From: Sweltsa coloradensis
Taxonomy: Eukaryota > Arthropoda > Insecta > Plecoptera > Chloroperlidae
NCBI GenBank assembly: GCA_024449915.1
Contig: JAMZAV010001830.1
Span: forward strand, 1 to 64,000
Reading direction: 5' to 3'
DNA: 64,000 bases
Positions 46,880 to 60,129 of this stretch are shown in pieces. The notes beneath the pieces were generated by a model. The model was given only the letters and a program-made list of their open reading frames with translations, searched no databases and had not been told where the DNA came from. Within the stretch, counting starts at the first letter, position 1; each line of letters begins with the position of its first letter. Position numbers and translations under genes: made by a program.

Positions 46880-48440
46880 TCTCCTTATTCAATTTTACAA
46901 ATCTGGTATTAATCTAAAGTTGGACAAAAAAACAACATGTTGTTGCCACTCGTTTTTAGTAAGGCATTTAATACCATAACCACACCAAATTACTAGGTTG
47001 CTGGAGAGATTGGTATTCGGGGATCCTATGTTAAAGATGGTTTGGTAATTATTTAAATCCCGCCGAATAAAGTAAGAATTGGAAGGCACCATTAGTCCGA
47101 GAGAGAGGGGTTAAAATGGAGTCGCAAGGGTCCATATTAGGTCCAATTCTGTACTGAATTTATGTGGAATGAATGGTTAGATCCTTAAATTGTGTTATAT
47201 TTTTTATATGGCAGATGATGTAGCTCTGTAGCGGTGCATAAAAAATATCAAAATAGCAGAACTTTACATGGCAAAATGCCTTTAATACCATACAAATTGG
47301 ATGCATGACTACTTCTTGTCATAAATGCGAATAAACTAACTTAATTCATATTTGCTCTCCTCATAAACCGTGATTCGTAGTGAGAAAGTAAAAGTTATTT
47401 GTCACTCAAATGAATGTTTACATAGACGAGCAGACATTAACTCTATGTAGATGTGAAGAGTTTATTGAAAATGGGGTACAGTCATGTTTATTTGGGTTTA
47501 GCGATGACAGTTTTTTCAGCTGGAACCTCACATTGATTCAATATGTAAAAAAAATAAGGTCATGCCTCAGTCAAATGGTACTATCTCAAAAAACTGTATG
47601 CCTTTTCGTTGTTACCGTAGCGTTTACGTGGCTATAGCCGAGCTGTTATTCTTATCGGTTTAATGTCTCTGGGGTAATGCTACCGATTACATTTGAGTAA
47701 AATATCGACCTTACAAAATAAATTAGTCCGCTTTATTCGACCACCACGTTATGATTACCTTCTAACTCGTGAAACTTATATTTTATGCAATGTGCTTCCT
47801 GTAGAAAAACGTTGATTATATAAAATTATTGTAACATACTACTTTAAAAATGAATTTAAAGATATAATACTAAAAATAAAGTCACTCGTAGTTTTCACAC
47901 TGTTCAATTTAATGTACCTTCCTTTAATAACAAATATGGGAACGGGAGATTAGAATATTTGTTCCAAAGTTATTTAATGAATTGCTATCTTTGAACCATG
48001 TGTTCATACTTCAGTGAGATCAAACGGAATTCGAAAGAATTTGTTGAATTCATAAAGGTGTTTACCAATTTTTGAATAAATTGCTTTTGATTGTTTTTTT
48101 GTGTGGTTTCTGAATCATTAACATTGATTCTTTGGAAATTTCGCTGTTTTTGGGTTTTGATTTTGATTAATTTTTAATAATTTTTATTAGGTTTTAATTC
48201 TTTGTTATTTCTAACAAAATGTCTATTCAATCTTGTTTATTTTATTTATTTTTTGTATTTAATCTGTATAGGTGTTTTTGTCATACATGTAAGTGACAGT
48301 GGGGCTTCAATATTTGTTCTATGGGGCCCACTAATAAGTTTTTCAGTTTGTGGGGAAAATATTTATGTTCAATAATGTATAGCAAAGTATGGTACAAAAA
48401 GAAAATAAAAAATTAAAATTATTATTATTATTATTATTTT
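46880..48440 (+). mobile_element. Degraded non-LTR retrotransposon RT fragment
   Basis: With frame changes it reads a GV.QGSILGPIL-like motif near 47120-47150, MADDVAL at 47210-47230 (the catalytic YADD box), then SWNL...KKIRSCLSQM near 47515-47580. It ends in an A-rich tail running into (ATT)n at 48418-48440. CR1/jockey-like, similar in its C-terminus to 15134-15910. Too broken to be active as read. Confidence 0.65.
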
Positions 48441-51400
48441 ATTGCATGTATTTCATACAAACTCGGTCAAAACCGGAGCTAACATGTGTGGCGGACTTAC
48501 GTCAAGTACTTCCATGGTTTTCTATAAATTTCATACTACATTATTACTTTGTCTAACTCTAACTAAAAAAAGTCATTTATAAAATAGTATTGTATAGATC
48601 GATGTTGGAACACAATATTGTATTATATTATTTATATTACATGTATGTATATTTATTGATGTAATTTCATACAAACTCGGTCAAAACGGAAGCTGAAGCA
48701 GTTTGTACGGACCGTTACGTAACATAGTACTATCCATGTGTATCTAGAGTATCATACACCATAGCAATTATTATGTTGTCTGTAACTCTATAACAAAAAA
48801 TGAGAAGTCAGTTCATACCTATAGTATTGTGTAGAATGATGTTTTCTTATTCTGCTCTGTGCTAACGGGGTGGCGATGTCTCGTCGCTCCATGTCCTATG
48901 ACATTGACATCACTAATCACAGGACTCAGAGGAAAACCACGAAAACCATGTCAGGATGGAAGCTGCTACCATCGATCACTCGAAAAAGATCACATACTTA
49001 GTATTTGAAGAAAATTTTACGAACTATTCTAACACGTGTTGAAGGTAAGTTACTGCACCGATTATTGGAGTCTGCACGATGTAAAAAACACAATGGGTGG
49101 AAGATCTAGGTTTACTGCTATCAATTCTGTCAGCTGTAACTTCGGTGTATCGATTTTGCCATTAGACCGATATCACGTATGGGATTCGTATTTACCTTTT
49201 CTGGTTTCCACATCTTCTTGATCTCCATTGCAAGTTCAACTATACTGTCATTTTTTTTCGTCCATGTAGTCTCGACGTTATGGCACATTGGGACAGCAAC
49301 GTTCAAATAAGGGTAGTTTCTTGTTTCTATTGTCAATTATAATTATATCGGTTCTGTTGTGATGTATAGTGTGGTCTGTATAACTGTGCGGTCGTAATAT
49401 AATTTTGAAATCTCCCTTGCGAGCATCTAGACTTTCTCGGTTTGTATTTGTAGTAAGGTGTTGGTGTATCAATGAGGTTGGACTTGATTGATAGTTTTTG
49501 GTGAATAATGTTAGGCTATTGGTATGTCTGTAAAAGGTAATCCGTTTTTTTTTCGACATTAGGGACTGGCACCCTGATATGATGTGTTCGATTGTTTCAC
49601 CCCTTACACTACATTTTCTACATTGATCGTTTACTGTCGCCATCCTGTGCACTTACTAATGTATTTTTATAATTTTCGTTTGCAATACACTCTGTCTTGA
49701 ATAGCAGCATAAAACACTTCTGTTTCCAAATAGTTCCCGTTGTTAAACACCTAGTTTGATTCGCGTTTTCATATCTACGTGACCTTCTATGTAGTTCATA
49801 TAAGGTCTCTTTTGTAGGGTCTTTTCTGAGCAAGACGTTGACTCTTTTGAAGCCGTCAGTTATGCAGTTCCCTGGTAGATTGACATTTTCGTTTGCTAGA
49901 TGAGTGGAGTGATGATTTGTCAGATAGCACCACAGCCCTATGCAGTGTTGATGGTTGCTCTTTGTAAAAAAATATTTCTTAAAATGTCTAGTTGTTATAA
50001 TATAAGTTGTTCAGATCAATAGGCCTCGTCCTCCTGGTTCTCTTGGAAGTGTCAATCTCTCTATTGCTGATTTAGGATGATGCATTTGTGTTTAGTAAGT
50101 GTACCTAGTACGAGTTAATATTTCCAGCGCCGGGGATGTCTGTTATGTGTCCATTTAATGATTCGAATGAATACGTTCAGTACTGGTATAGCATATGTAT
50201 TTATTGCTGGGATCTTGCTTTTAACCGTTTAGTTGCGTCTGAGGATAGATTTTAGTCGTTCTTGTATGTCAATCTATAATTTTTCTTTCATACTTTATGT
50301 TCAATTCTGGCAGCTGTGAGAATCCTAAAATATTTTTTGTAATACTCGTTATTCATTCATTACTCCAATCTATTTCCATCATCTAGCTGGAACTCTTATG
50401 CCTGGCGTAACCTTACCCTTTTCGATATGTAGCGTCTATGCAATGTCTACTCCAAACTACCATGCAGATAGCTGACGAAATTCAAATGTAGTATTGATTA
50501 AATGTTTAGTTGACCAAAATTGGATGTATTGCATTATAAATTTTTAGGTCATCCCATGTAGAATAGGGAGAAATTGGTGTGACATACCATTTATGTATTG
50601 TCCTTAATGGTAAATCCGTATGTAGATTCATTAAGCATATGCGACAGTGGGTTTAATGACAGGACAAAACCATAATGCGCCAAATGAGTCGCCTTTTGGA
50701 AAATGCCACGTTTAATTTGGATTGGATCTGTAGTTATCTGCTGGTGTTCATATTGTTTTAGTGTTGTTCTCTAGTCTTCATTACTGTCTTCAAAAAGTAT
50801 TTACATTACTGGGCTAAGAATTTTATATATTTGTAAAATCTGAATAAGCCATGTGTGTTGGTGGTTGAGTCATAAGCTTCTTGTAATCCAATGTAGTTTC
50901 ACATGAATATCTCTTTTCTTATTGTGTGCTCTGGTTCATTACAGTAGAGTCAATAATGAGTTGTTCTTACATCTTGCGAGTTTTACAGCATCCTTTTTTT
51001 TCTCGCCATGATATTGTATTCTTCGCAAGCCTTATATACTTTATTTGTTATGCAGAATCAAATATTTTATATATAGTTGGTAGACATGTAATGGCCGATA
51101 GTTTACTTGGGTTCTTCGTGTTCATTATCTGTTCGGTTTGAGAAAGGTTACTCCTTCAGTAAGAATTCGGGTATTTCTTTAACCCATTTATAAACTCGTT
51201 GAGACATTTCTAATTTGATATGTGAGTAGTATTGAACTTCTTATACCAAAATTTTTTGAATATTATCATTACCTGGTGCTTTCCAGGTTATGTGTGAGCA
51301 CTGATTTGTCGATTTAACTGTAATCAACAGTCTACCTTCGAATCCATTCATTATTCATTAACATCGTAATCCTAGCTCTTTCGTCTTGAAGCCTTGGACA

Positions 51401-52100
51401 ATGTTTTGGGTGGGGGGATCCATGGTCGTGTGCTACGGGTTACCCCCATATTCCTGCCAAAACCTTCTATCTCCGTCTAAGTTTGTGTTCCATTTCCTGT
51501 TATTTCTTTGGTACTAGTAGTTTTGGTAAAACGTTTTTCCTTTTCTTTGAACATTCGGTTTTTGTTCTTTTCTAATCCTACATTCTCTAATATCTTTTTA
51601 ATCTCTTAACAAGAAGAACTTACTTTTTGTTTAAGTGTATCCAAATATTCGTGCAATGAATTTGTTCAGTGTTCATGTTTGTGTGAACCTGATTTCTTAT
51701 CAAATATATGTTCGGCAGGAGAGTACACATTTTTAGCATCGATTACCCATTCGCATTGTTCCAATCTACCGATTATCTTTCCTAAACTCATCCCCGAAAT
51801 CTCCCATTAGTCGCTGTTCCATTTCGGAATTTTCTTCTCTTGTTTTGTCTTGCAAGAGGTAGCAGATTTTACCTTTAAGACAAGTATAAATCACTTGCTA
51901 TAGCTGCACAGTAAATTCCGCATGAACGTCTGCAAATGAATAGTTCGTCTTGTGTGTATGCTGATAAAATATGTGTGTTCATTATGTGTACGCTGTCTTC
52001 ATTTCCTTATGAATGCTTGGGTTTAGGTTATGTATGGTCTTTTGTTTGGTTATACGTGCGCAAATTTCTGACATGGCTGTTCAAATGCTAAAGCTAGGAT
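48441..52100 (-). mobile_element. Non-LTR retrotransposon with CCHC knuckle and restriction-like endonuclease, broken
   Basis: In minus-strand order: HHPKSAIERLTLP and GGRGL near 50030-50090; a zinc knuckle CRKC...ETIEHIISGC near 49565-49625; an NRTDIIIID box near 49340-49370; CHNVETTWTKKND near 49260-49290; EIKKMW near 49210. This order fits C-terminal halves of restriction-like-endonuclease LINEs (R4/Dong or NeSL type; inference). The 3' UTR with TTCATACAAACTCGGTCAAA appears twice, at 48450 and 48665. The 5' limit is not clear. Confidence 0.6.
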
Positions 52101-52240
52101 GTTCTTTTAGTGGATATGTCAGGTGTATTTCTAAAGCGTTATTCATATCTACCTCTTGTGTTTGATCGTCTAGTCGTTCTAGGGGTGTCTTTGATCTTCT
52201 TGAATGGTTTTGGCCATTATATGGTTCTGACGTTATGGTT

Positions 52241-52345
52241 AGGTCTGGTTGTTCTGGTAGGTCCGGACGTTCTGGTAGGTCTGGCCGTTCTGGTAGTCCT
52301 GACGTCTGGTGGTCTGGAATTTCTGGTATAACTGGTAGATCTGGA
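52241..52345. repeat. Short tandem repeat, ~15-16 bp unit
   Basis: Units like GGTCTGGTTGTTCTGGTA repeat about six times with variation. Confidence 0.6.
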
Positions 52346-53084
52346 AGTTGTAGCAGGTTATGGCATTACAGGTAAAATTCGGGAAGTTATTAGTATTCTT
52401 GGTATCAATGGTATTCTTCTTTGCTGTCACCTGTCGAGTAGCACCGTTATCATTTATGTGCTTGTTAGTGTCTTTCACTTCGCGTGATTTATTTCTAGTT
52501 GTAATTACTGTGGTTTACTGGTAACATTTATTTTTAACTATAATTCTTCTTTGGTCGGCTATTCTCTGCGCATGTACTTCAAAACAATGGTATTCAACGT
52601 TATAAACTCTATATGGAGCTCTTGTCCGATAACGAGTAAAACAGTCTCTAATAAACGTTAACCAATAAAAGATACGCACACCACACATGTTATATCTCTG
52701 TACATTTGATGCGCTGCCTCATTTTCCAGCTTTGGTTGGTTGAAGTGAATTCACTGCCAGAAAACCGTTCCGATTGTCGGTATCCCTACTTTCCTTGTTC
52801 TAGATAAATTATTCTAAGATTCTGTCTAAGTCACACTTTCCTATTTGTCTATGTTCATATAAAGCTCAATGCACTTAAAAAGAATTAAAACACTTCTCAG
52901 ATTCATCCATTCAGGGTGGTGATCGAGAGCTTCGCTTCTCAACCTCCTTGCATTTTCGTTTGATAAATCTTTTCTATTGACGAATAGAACGACTTCAATC
53001 TTCTCGATGCCGGCAAAAATAATAAACGGTGTATAAAATAATATTATATATATATAAATAATAACGAATAATAATACATTATTA

Positions 53085-53640
53085 TTATTTTATGGATGGT
53101 ATTTCATACAAAATCGAGTTAAACGGAGCCTAAACATGTGGTACGGATCTTACGTCAAGTACCTTCCATGACTGTACCCTATACATAGCAATATATGTAC
53201 TTTTGTCCCTAAATCTAACTAAAAATAAAGTCATTATAAATTTAATATTGTTTGTAGATGATGTTTCTTTATGCTGTGCCCACGGTCGTGGCGATTTCTC
53301 GTCGCCATCCTAGCATGTGCTCGTTCGGGACTACTGGGGAAAAACCACACCGAAAACCAGTGTCAGATGGAAGCCGTCTCGAAATCTCAGAAGTATAATT
53401 CTTAGTTTAGAAAAAATTTACGAACATATTCCTAAACACGCGACGGATTGAGTCCTACTGCTTTTGAAGTCTCGATGTATACATTGGGCCTGAAGGATTC
53501 TAGTTGTTTAATGCTTCATGTAGCTTCTTCGTATGATGCCGCTTGGCTGATATAATGAATTGGGATGCGTATTACCTTTTTATGTTTCCACAGCTGCTTG
53601 ATCTCAATTGCAAGTTTCACACTATACTTTTTTATTTTAT
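53085..53640 (-). mobile_element. 3' end of a LINE related to 48441-52100
   Basis: Repeats the 3' UTR blocks of the neighbouring element (ATTTCATACAAAATCGAG, CTTACGTCAAGTACC, TGTTTCTTATGCTGTG-like) down to GCTTGATCTCAATTGCAAG. Only the 3' part is present, so it is a separate truncated copy. Confidence 0.6.
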
Positions 53641-53684
53641 TACTTTATGTATTATTATTTATTATATTATAATTATTATTCATT

Positions 53685-53728
<44 letters not shown>

Positions 53729-53729
<1 letters not shown>

Positions 53730-54272
53730 GTTGGGCCGAGGGCTCAACTCGGAATAATGGACTGTATTAATGATCTAACTTCCCCCGAATCTTGACGTAG
53801 GCTAAGGAGCAGTGCAGAGGTAAGTACGAGGGGCGAGAGTTAAGCCCACCGCGAGAGAAAAACAGGTAAAGAAACTCGGTTTGGAAGATGAGTAGGAAAT
53901 TAGAAAATGCCTGGGGGGGAATCAAACCCAAAGGACTGCAGTGGGAGACCCGTCTTTGTATTCCAAAACGGACGCGGCAGGCGGTACGATTTGAGTACTA
54001 CATGAGGAATGCCCGGAGAACGGCACGTGCGTTGCGATTTGCGGCGAGAGAATTTTGAGACAAAAACGAATTTTTGCACTTCTCGAGTGAAGGCGAGAGG
54101 CGAACGCAGAAAAATACTTGATAAAGTCGAACCGAGAAAACCGGGAAAAAGACGTCGATAGGCATAAATTCAAACAGGTGAAAAACAATATGTGAACTTA
54201 TGAATAGAAACAAAAAATCCCAATAGTAAGAGAAAAATAAACTACCAAAAGCGGGGGAAATGGCGCGAAACA
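53729..54272 (-). repeat. 3' LTR of the BEL/Pao element
   Basis: 544 bp from TGTTGGGCCGAGGG to GGCGCGAAACA. Shares GGAAGATGAGTAGGAAATTA with the other LTR. Confidence 0.8.
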
Positions 54273-57200
54273 AAACCCCGGCCCACCAAAAATGGAATTT
54301 TAGATGGGACCAAGAGAAAAACTAAGAATACAACTATAAGACCGGCCAAAAACCGAATAAACAAAGAAGGAGGGAGGATCCCCAACTTTTTCCCCCGGAC
54401 GGGTAAAAAACCCTTTGGGGCCCAAAAACGGACGCCACTTGTGAGTTGTTTTGCCGGGCACCTTGACCACCCGGCCAATAGGCCAAGACAAAGGGAGGGG
54501 GTAGGGGGTTTCCAACACGAAGACACGTCCCCGACCTTGAGGTTGGGGCCGCGCGCACCCACTTCCCACACGCATCTGCGTGTGCAGATATCAGAGGACC
54601 AACGGTCCAAAAGTTTTGAGCAGTTGACGGACTTGAAGCCAACGAGAGAGGTGAGAGGATTTCGACGACAGCAATTTCGGGAGGGCGAGAAGGAGGTGCC
54701 GATCAAAAAAGGGCGGGAGAGAGGTAATCGGGGCCATCCAGGGGTCGAAAAGGGGCCCAAAAAGGGGACGTATTCAACACGGTTCGACGGAAAAAAGGGG
54801 GCTCCTCGAAATTAAGGGGCGGAGCCTTTAATTTATCGATGCAGGAGTAGCTGGGGTTTTTTACCCCGGCTTCCCAAAGTCCCCGAAATTAGGAGGAAAA
54901 GGGGGGTTAAAAATCCCACCTAACATTACGTAGTGCAAGCTTGTCCGCGTGGCGGTCTCAGCTCCCGGAGAGAATCGTAGATCTCGCGGGGGCGAGCGGC
55001 AGACCTCGTAGTTACGCCCCAAGTCGGAGAAAAAGGGGAGCGGGGAGTCCACCCCGGGCGAAAAAACCGTTTCAAGACACCCGGAAAAGCGTCAGGGGAA
55101 GGTCAGAGACCAGTAAAGGTGCACAGCTTTGGTGGCCATGCAGCGAAGAGAATAAGAGCCTTTGACGATGGAGGCTTACGACGAGGACTCGTCTTAATGG
55201 AATGGGCCAGCGTAGTTGGCCCACGTGGAGGAAAAGCACGCGAAGGCTTAACGCGAGGTTCAGGCAGTTTGGCCCCAAAATTTTGGCGATTAGGCTTGGC
55301 GGGGAAATTTGAAACAGGTTAACAGCACAATGCTTTTGCCGTAAAAAAACCCGCAGAGAGAAAATCCAATACTCTGCTAAATGAGAGCTTGCACGTGGGG
55401 GGGCCAAGGCAAGGAGGAGAGAGGAAGGCATCCAAAAGAGCGCGGACAAAATGCGTTTCCTTTGGGAAGAAAGAGGGGATACGAGCTTCTTCGGGGAGAG
55501 AAGAAAATAAGCCGCCCCCCACCGACAAACCCACGGGATAAATAAAGGGTTGAGGGTGGCGATGCGGGGGGTCACGAACGAGTGTTTAGCCAGTTGCTTG
55601 AGCTCATCAGGAAGTACTGTGCTGGTGATGCGCACAAAACGGGCGCATCGCGTCCTCAAGATCGGACGGGAGCAAGGCCCAGGGGGGGGTGCAAGGTTAT
55701 TCGACGAGCAAGCAAGATGGGGGAAAAAGGTACACGTGACCCGAACACGCGCTTGGCTTTAAAGACGAGGAAAACTCGCAGTTTGACAAGCAGAGGATCA
55801 ATGACGGGATCATGAGTTATCAGCCCCGGGGAGACGCTTTCAGCTCGGGCAAGTCGTGGGGGGTTAACCGAAGGGACCGAGCGAGACCACTGGGGGGGGG
55901 AGAACGATAAAGGGGGGAACCAAGAACCATAGGGGGTGGTTCAACGGGTCCAGGGGGAGCCCCCCCCGAGGGGCCCCAATGGCGGGGGTTCTTTTTCAGA
56001 ACTAACATGAGCCCAATTTCCCGGGAAAGGGGTCTCGAGTATTTCGATACCCGATTGGGCGACGAAGTCTTCAGCTGGTGCGGGGGGGTACTGAGCCAAG
56101 CGGCCGATAGTGGACAGTGTTAGCAACACTGTTTCTATTGAAGGGCTTGAGGCGGGTAGGGTGTCTTTTAAGACCCTAACAAAAACAATGCCACTGAGTT
56201 CCAACTTGGCACAGTGAGCAGCTTGAGGGGCGCGCCCTTGCCCCGGCTCTAAAACAATCTGATGTGAGATTGCGAGCACGTCTAAAGTGCAAGTAAAGAG
56301 TAGCGAAAGGGCCTTCTGAGGCGCGAAAAACCCCAAACGGTATGTGGCACGTTCATGACAAAACGCGGAACATAACATCACTCAACTTGGGCAGCTTTCA
56401 AGGGCAGTGAGCCAATTTGAGAGAGTGATTCCGAGAGTGTTTCACCCCACTCCCGCGAAAAGAGCCGAGATTCTGCATAACACCTTCATCCAGGAGACGA
56501 AAGGGGTGAGAAACCCGAGTGGGTCAAATATGCGCGCGATGTAGGAAGTAGGGGACCGTTTGGTACGCAACCTAAAAAGGGGCAGAGTGGGGAAGCTGAA
56601 GCAATCGAACCGGGGGGGGCCCCCCAAACAGACCGAAAATTTTTTAAAATTTGTTCGTCGTTGGAGAAACCGGGGGAGTTTCTAGATGGCCCTTTGGGGG
56701 AGGGAGCTAAGAGCGTCAGGAACATTGCAGCCCACTTGCTAGCTGACCCCCTGCCCCGAGTGAGTACTGCAACTCAGCACGAAGCACGAGGGTTTCGTAA
56801 AGGGTCACTGGCGCCTGAAACATCATCGATGTAGATGTTTGAAGTAAGGCGCGTGAAGCGAGGGGAAAATTTTAGCACCTTCGTCCCGCCCAGTTGCTGC
56901 AACACTCGTTGGGCCTGGAAGGCAGAGGGAGGGGAACGTAGGTCACTGTTTTGAGCTGTACTAAACGAAGGAGAGTAGGGCTCAGGACGCCAAATAGTGC
57001 TAAAACACGACGCCCTGGTGCACAAGGATTTGACGGTAATCTGTCTCACCCCGGCACAGAGTACAGGAAAAGTGCAAAAAAGTGGTTAGAACAGTGGGAA
57101 GGGTCATTTTAAAGCTTAGGACCACTAGCAGGACGTGGTTGAGAGCGACTCCACTTTTTAGGAGAGGAGGCTTTGAATACCACTCGCGTTTGGGGTAAGT

Positions 57201-59564
57201 TTTACCTTGTGTAACAATGTTTCGGGATTAGTACTCCGCAGGTCGAGGGGAAAGGCTGCATGTGCAGGAACGAGCGTAACCCTATGAACTCTGATTGGTC
57301 ATGAAGTGGAGGATCCCTTCAGCACGCTCAAAACTAAAAAGTCTTGAGCGCGACGTCATGTTTGTAGCCGGCATGACGCAATCAGGCTTTAATGGGAGAG
57401 CGACCGATAGCGGCCCGAGGGGTCCCCAAGTGAGTTTTTTAAAGAAGTGCTCTTCAACGAGCGTCCCTTGGGGCCAGGAGGGGAGGTCGACGATTTTTCT
57501 GTTTCCCAGAAGAGCGGAGAGTATTTTAACGGGGCTTGTCCAGCGAGAAATGATGGATTGACTAGGGGTGGTTTTGTAAGGGGGACCGGACCCAAATTAC
57601 CAAAACCCAAAAACCCTTTTTAGTGCGGCAGGTTTGCGCCTACGACGTGGTCCGGTTTTACAGAAATGTCTGAGTAGAGATCGGCACCCCAATGAGGAAA
57701 CAATGGCCCTGGTCATTGAAACGATCGTCAGCGAGGTCAAGGTCTGATAGCGCTCTATGACGTCAGTGGCACGGAGGATGTAGGCAAATTTCCGGGGAAT
57801 ATTGAGAGAACGTGTGCATTGACACATAGAGGGTTGCCAAAGCCCAGAAGCTAAACTGCATTTCACTACCATGCACTCGAGATTAGTTTGTCCGACCCTG
57901 ACAGTTGGGCGGTGGGGGATTGACTTTCAAACCCAAACGTTGCACTAACGACTTGGATAGCAGAGATTTTTGCCCGGAGTCAAACACCGCGCGAAAGGGT
58001 TGCATGATCCCGTGCGCGTCACTAAGATGGCGCGAAAAGGTGCCAGTATGACAGTTTGATGGGGGGCTCGAAGCCCGGACTTGACATGACAGAGCCCGGG
58101 GCGCGAAAGGGCCTTGCTCGGTGCAGGATATCGTCAGCGAGAGACGGAGGATTTAGAATGTAAAATAGAATGATGTTTAGAGCTTTGACACCAGAACATG
58201 ATTGGTGGAAGTGCTTGGGATCGCAGATGTGACCCTACAAATTTAAAAAAGCGTTTTTAAATTTGGGGCAGCGTGTATAACGTTGGGCTATGGTTAAAAC
58301 CCCGGGGAAAACATTGCACTGGTACAATGTTGAGAAGCCTAAACCCCTACAAGCGGACCAGTTTAATGAGAGGATTAGAGATGAGTTAGGGGTACTGCTG
58401 CACACTGTTGTTTGGGAGGGACGAACTAAAAAGGTGTTGATTCGCTTTTTAAGGGAGAGAACTTTTTACGGTAGTAACAGAAAATTTTTCCCGACAGCCC
58501 TAAAACCCATCGTTTTAGATTGGTCTTCGAGAAAAACGTTTGCGATTTGTACTCGGGAGTGAATTAGATGTTGTCTTTTTTTAAAAAACCTTGCGAGATG
58601 ACGCATCGAGATTTGCAATTCCAACAAACAATAAAAATCACCCCAAATCGGGAATATTCAGGCTTTTTAAGGGTTCGAAGAGTTGCGATGTGTTTTTAGA
58701 ACGTTGAAGACCGTCATAGGATGACTTTTTTTGAGGGAAAAAATCTAAATTGTGGACATACAAACTCCCAGTAATCGTTGTTTTTATAACGAGAGATGAG
58801 AGGTTTAGAGCGAGGGGGTAATTTTCTCAGTTATTTGAAACTCTGAGATGAGGGCCAAAAAGGGTTTCAACAATGAAGTGGTTTTTAAAAAGTGTAACTT
58901 TTTTACTTTCTTTAAAGATTATTATCAACGATCAAGATTTGAAAAAAGAATAGAATTCGGGCCATTTGCAAAGTTCCCTTTTAATTGGGAAATCTTGATG
59001 GGAATGCAGAGATGGTTGAACTGGGGGGGAAGAGGACCAGGGGAGTCACAACAGGGCGCTGATTTAAATTTTTCAACCGTAGCTAACGAAACTTACAAGC
59101 AAAAAAAACGTTTTAAAATGTCTGAACTTTGCTATTTCGATCGATTTAGCGGGGAAAAACTATTTGGGGGTTTAGTTTGGCAAAGACATTTGGATTTCGC
59201 GAAAAACAGATTCCCTTTAGACAAATTATCAAAAACCGGCCTAAAAGACTCAACTTGACAGGGGTTTTATTTTCTCGAACGCATTTTCGTTCGTTGAAAG
59301 GACGCAAATATAAACTCGCGTCGAGCAACTAAATTTTTTTGCTGAGTTGCAACTCTTCCTATGAACGGAGATTCAAGTACAACAATAAGAGGAAAAAAAA
59401 CGTAAAAGACAATTTCACTGAAAAGCGCAATCAACAGAAAACACGAGAGGGAAAACTACAAACTAAAAACCGTGGTGTAGGCGAGACCAACAAGGCTAAA
59501 CCTTTAATGAGAAAATATTTTCGAAAATGCGGAAAATCACCGGAGCATCCGGCCCGGGGGGCCA

Positions 59565-60129
59565 TGGTTCGAGCCGAGGGGCTCAACTCCGAGAAAATGG
59601 CCGGAATATATTGATCTGAAATTACCCCCAATTTGACGTAGGCTGAAGGAGGGAGTGCAGAGGAAGTACGATGGGGGAGAGTTTAAACCCCCCGCGAGAG
59701 GAACAGGGATAAAGAAACCGAGTTTGGAAGATGAGTAGGAAATTAGAGAATGCCCGGAAGGCAAGTCGAACCAAGGACTGCAGCTCGGAGCCCGTCGTTG
59801 TATTCCAAAACGGGCGGGCAGGCGGCTACGCACTTGAGTACGTACAGTGAGTGCAAGTCCGGAGAAAGACACGTGCGTGCGATTGCGAGCGAGAGAATTT
59901 TGAGACGAAAACGAACTTTGCACTTCATCGATTTAAGGCGAGAGGCGAATGCATTGACAAAATACTTTCATAAAGTCGAACGCGGGGAAAAAACCCGGAA
60001 ATGCGTTGATAGGCAGAAATTCAAACGGTGATAACAATATGTGCAACTTTGAATACGAAACAAGAAATACCAATACTAAAAGAAAAAAATAACTAACCAA
60101 AAAAAGCGCCCGGGGAAAAGGCGCGAACA
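59565..60129 (-). repeat. 5' LTR of the BEL/Pao element
   Basis: About 565 bp, matching the other LTR in order but with indels. The inner boundary is read as TGGTTCGAGCCGAGGGG and is uncertain by several bases. Confidence 0.75.

Larger units (their letters stand above)
53729..60129 (-). mobile_element. BEL/Pao LTR retrotransposon, both LTRs present, internal frames broken
   Basis: LTRs at 53729-54272 (3' LTR) and about 59565-60129 (5' LTR) start TGTTGGGCC and end GCGCGAACA-like. Minus-strand protein signs in BEL/Pao order: gag-like KWPEFYSFFKS near 58900-58980; protease FRAVFDSGQ...LVQRLGLKV near 57930-58000; reverse transcriptase NIYIDDV at 56820-56842 and RIFDPLGFL near 56500-56540; a connector (ELKQLAKHSF) near 55580-55620; the integrase C-terminal DUF5641-like SWPIGRVVKV near 54455-54490. 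A candidate primer-binding site beginning TGGCCCCCCGG abuts the 5' LTR. It is inserted in an (ATT)n tract. Frames shift many times; whether by decay or read error is undecided. Confidence 0.85.

Noticed and set aside
54441..59258. Plus-strand ORFs within the BEL/Pao element
   Set aside because: They are antisense shadows of the minus-strand gag-pol region.
38691..60129. Bacterial or contaminant origin of the noisy region
   Set aside because: It contains family E, C and B fragments also present elsewhere in the window, so it belongs to the same genome.
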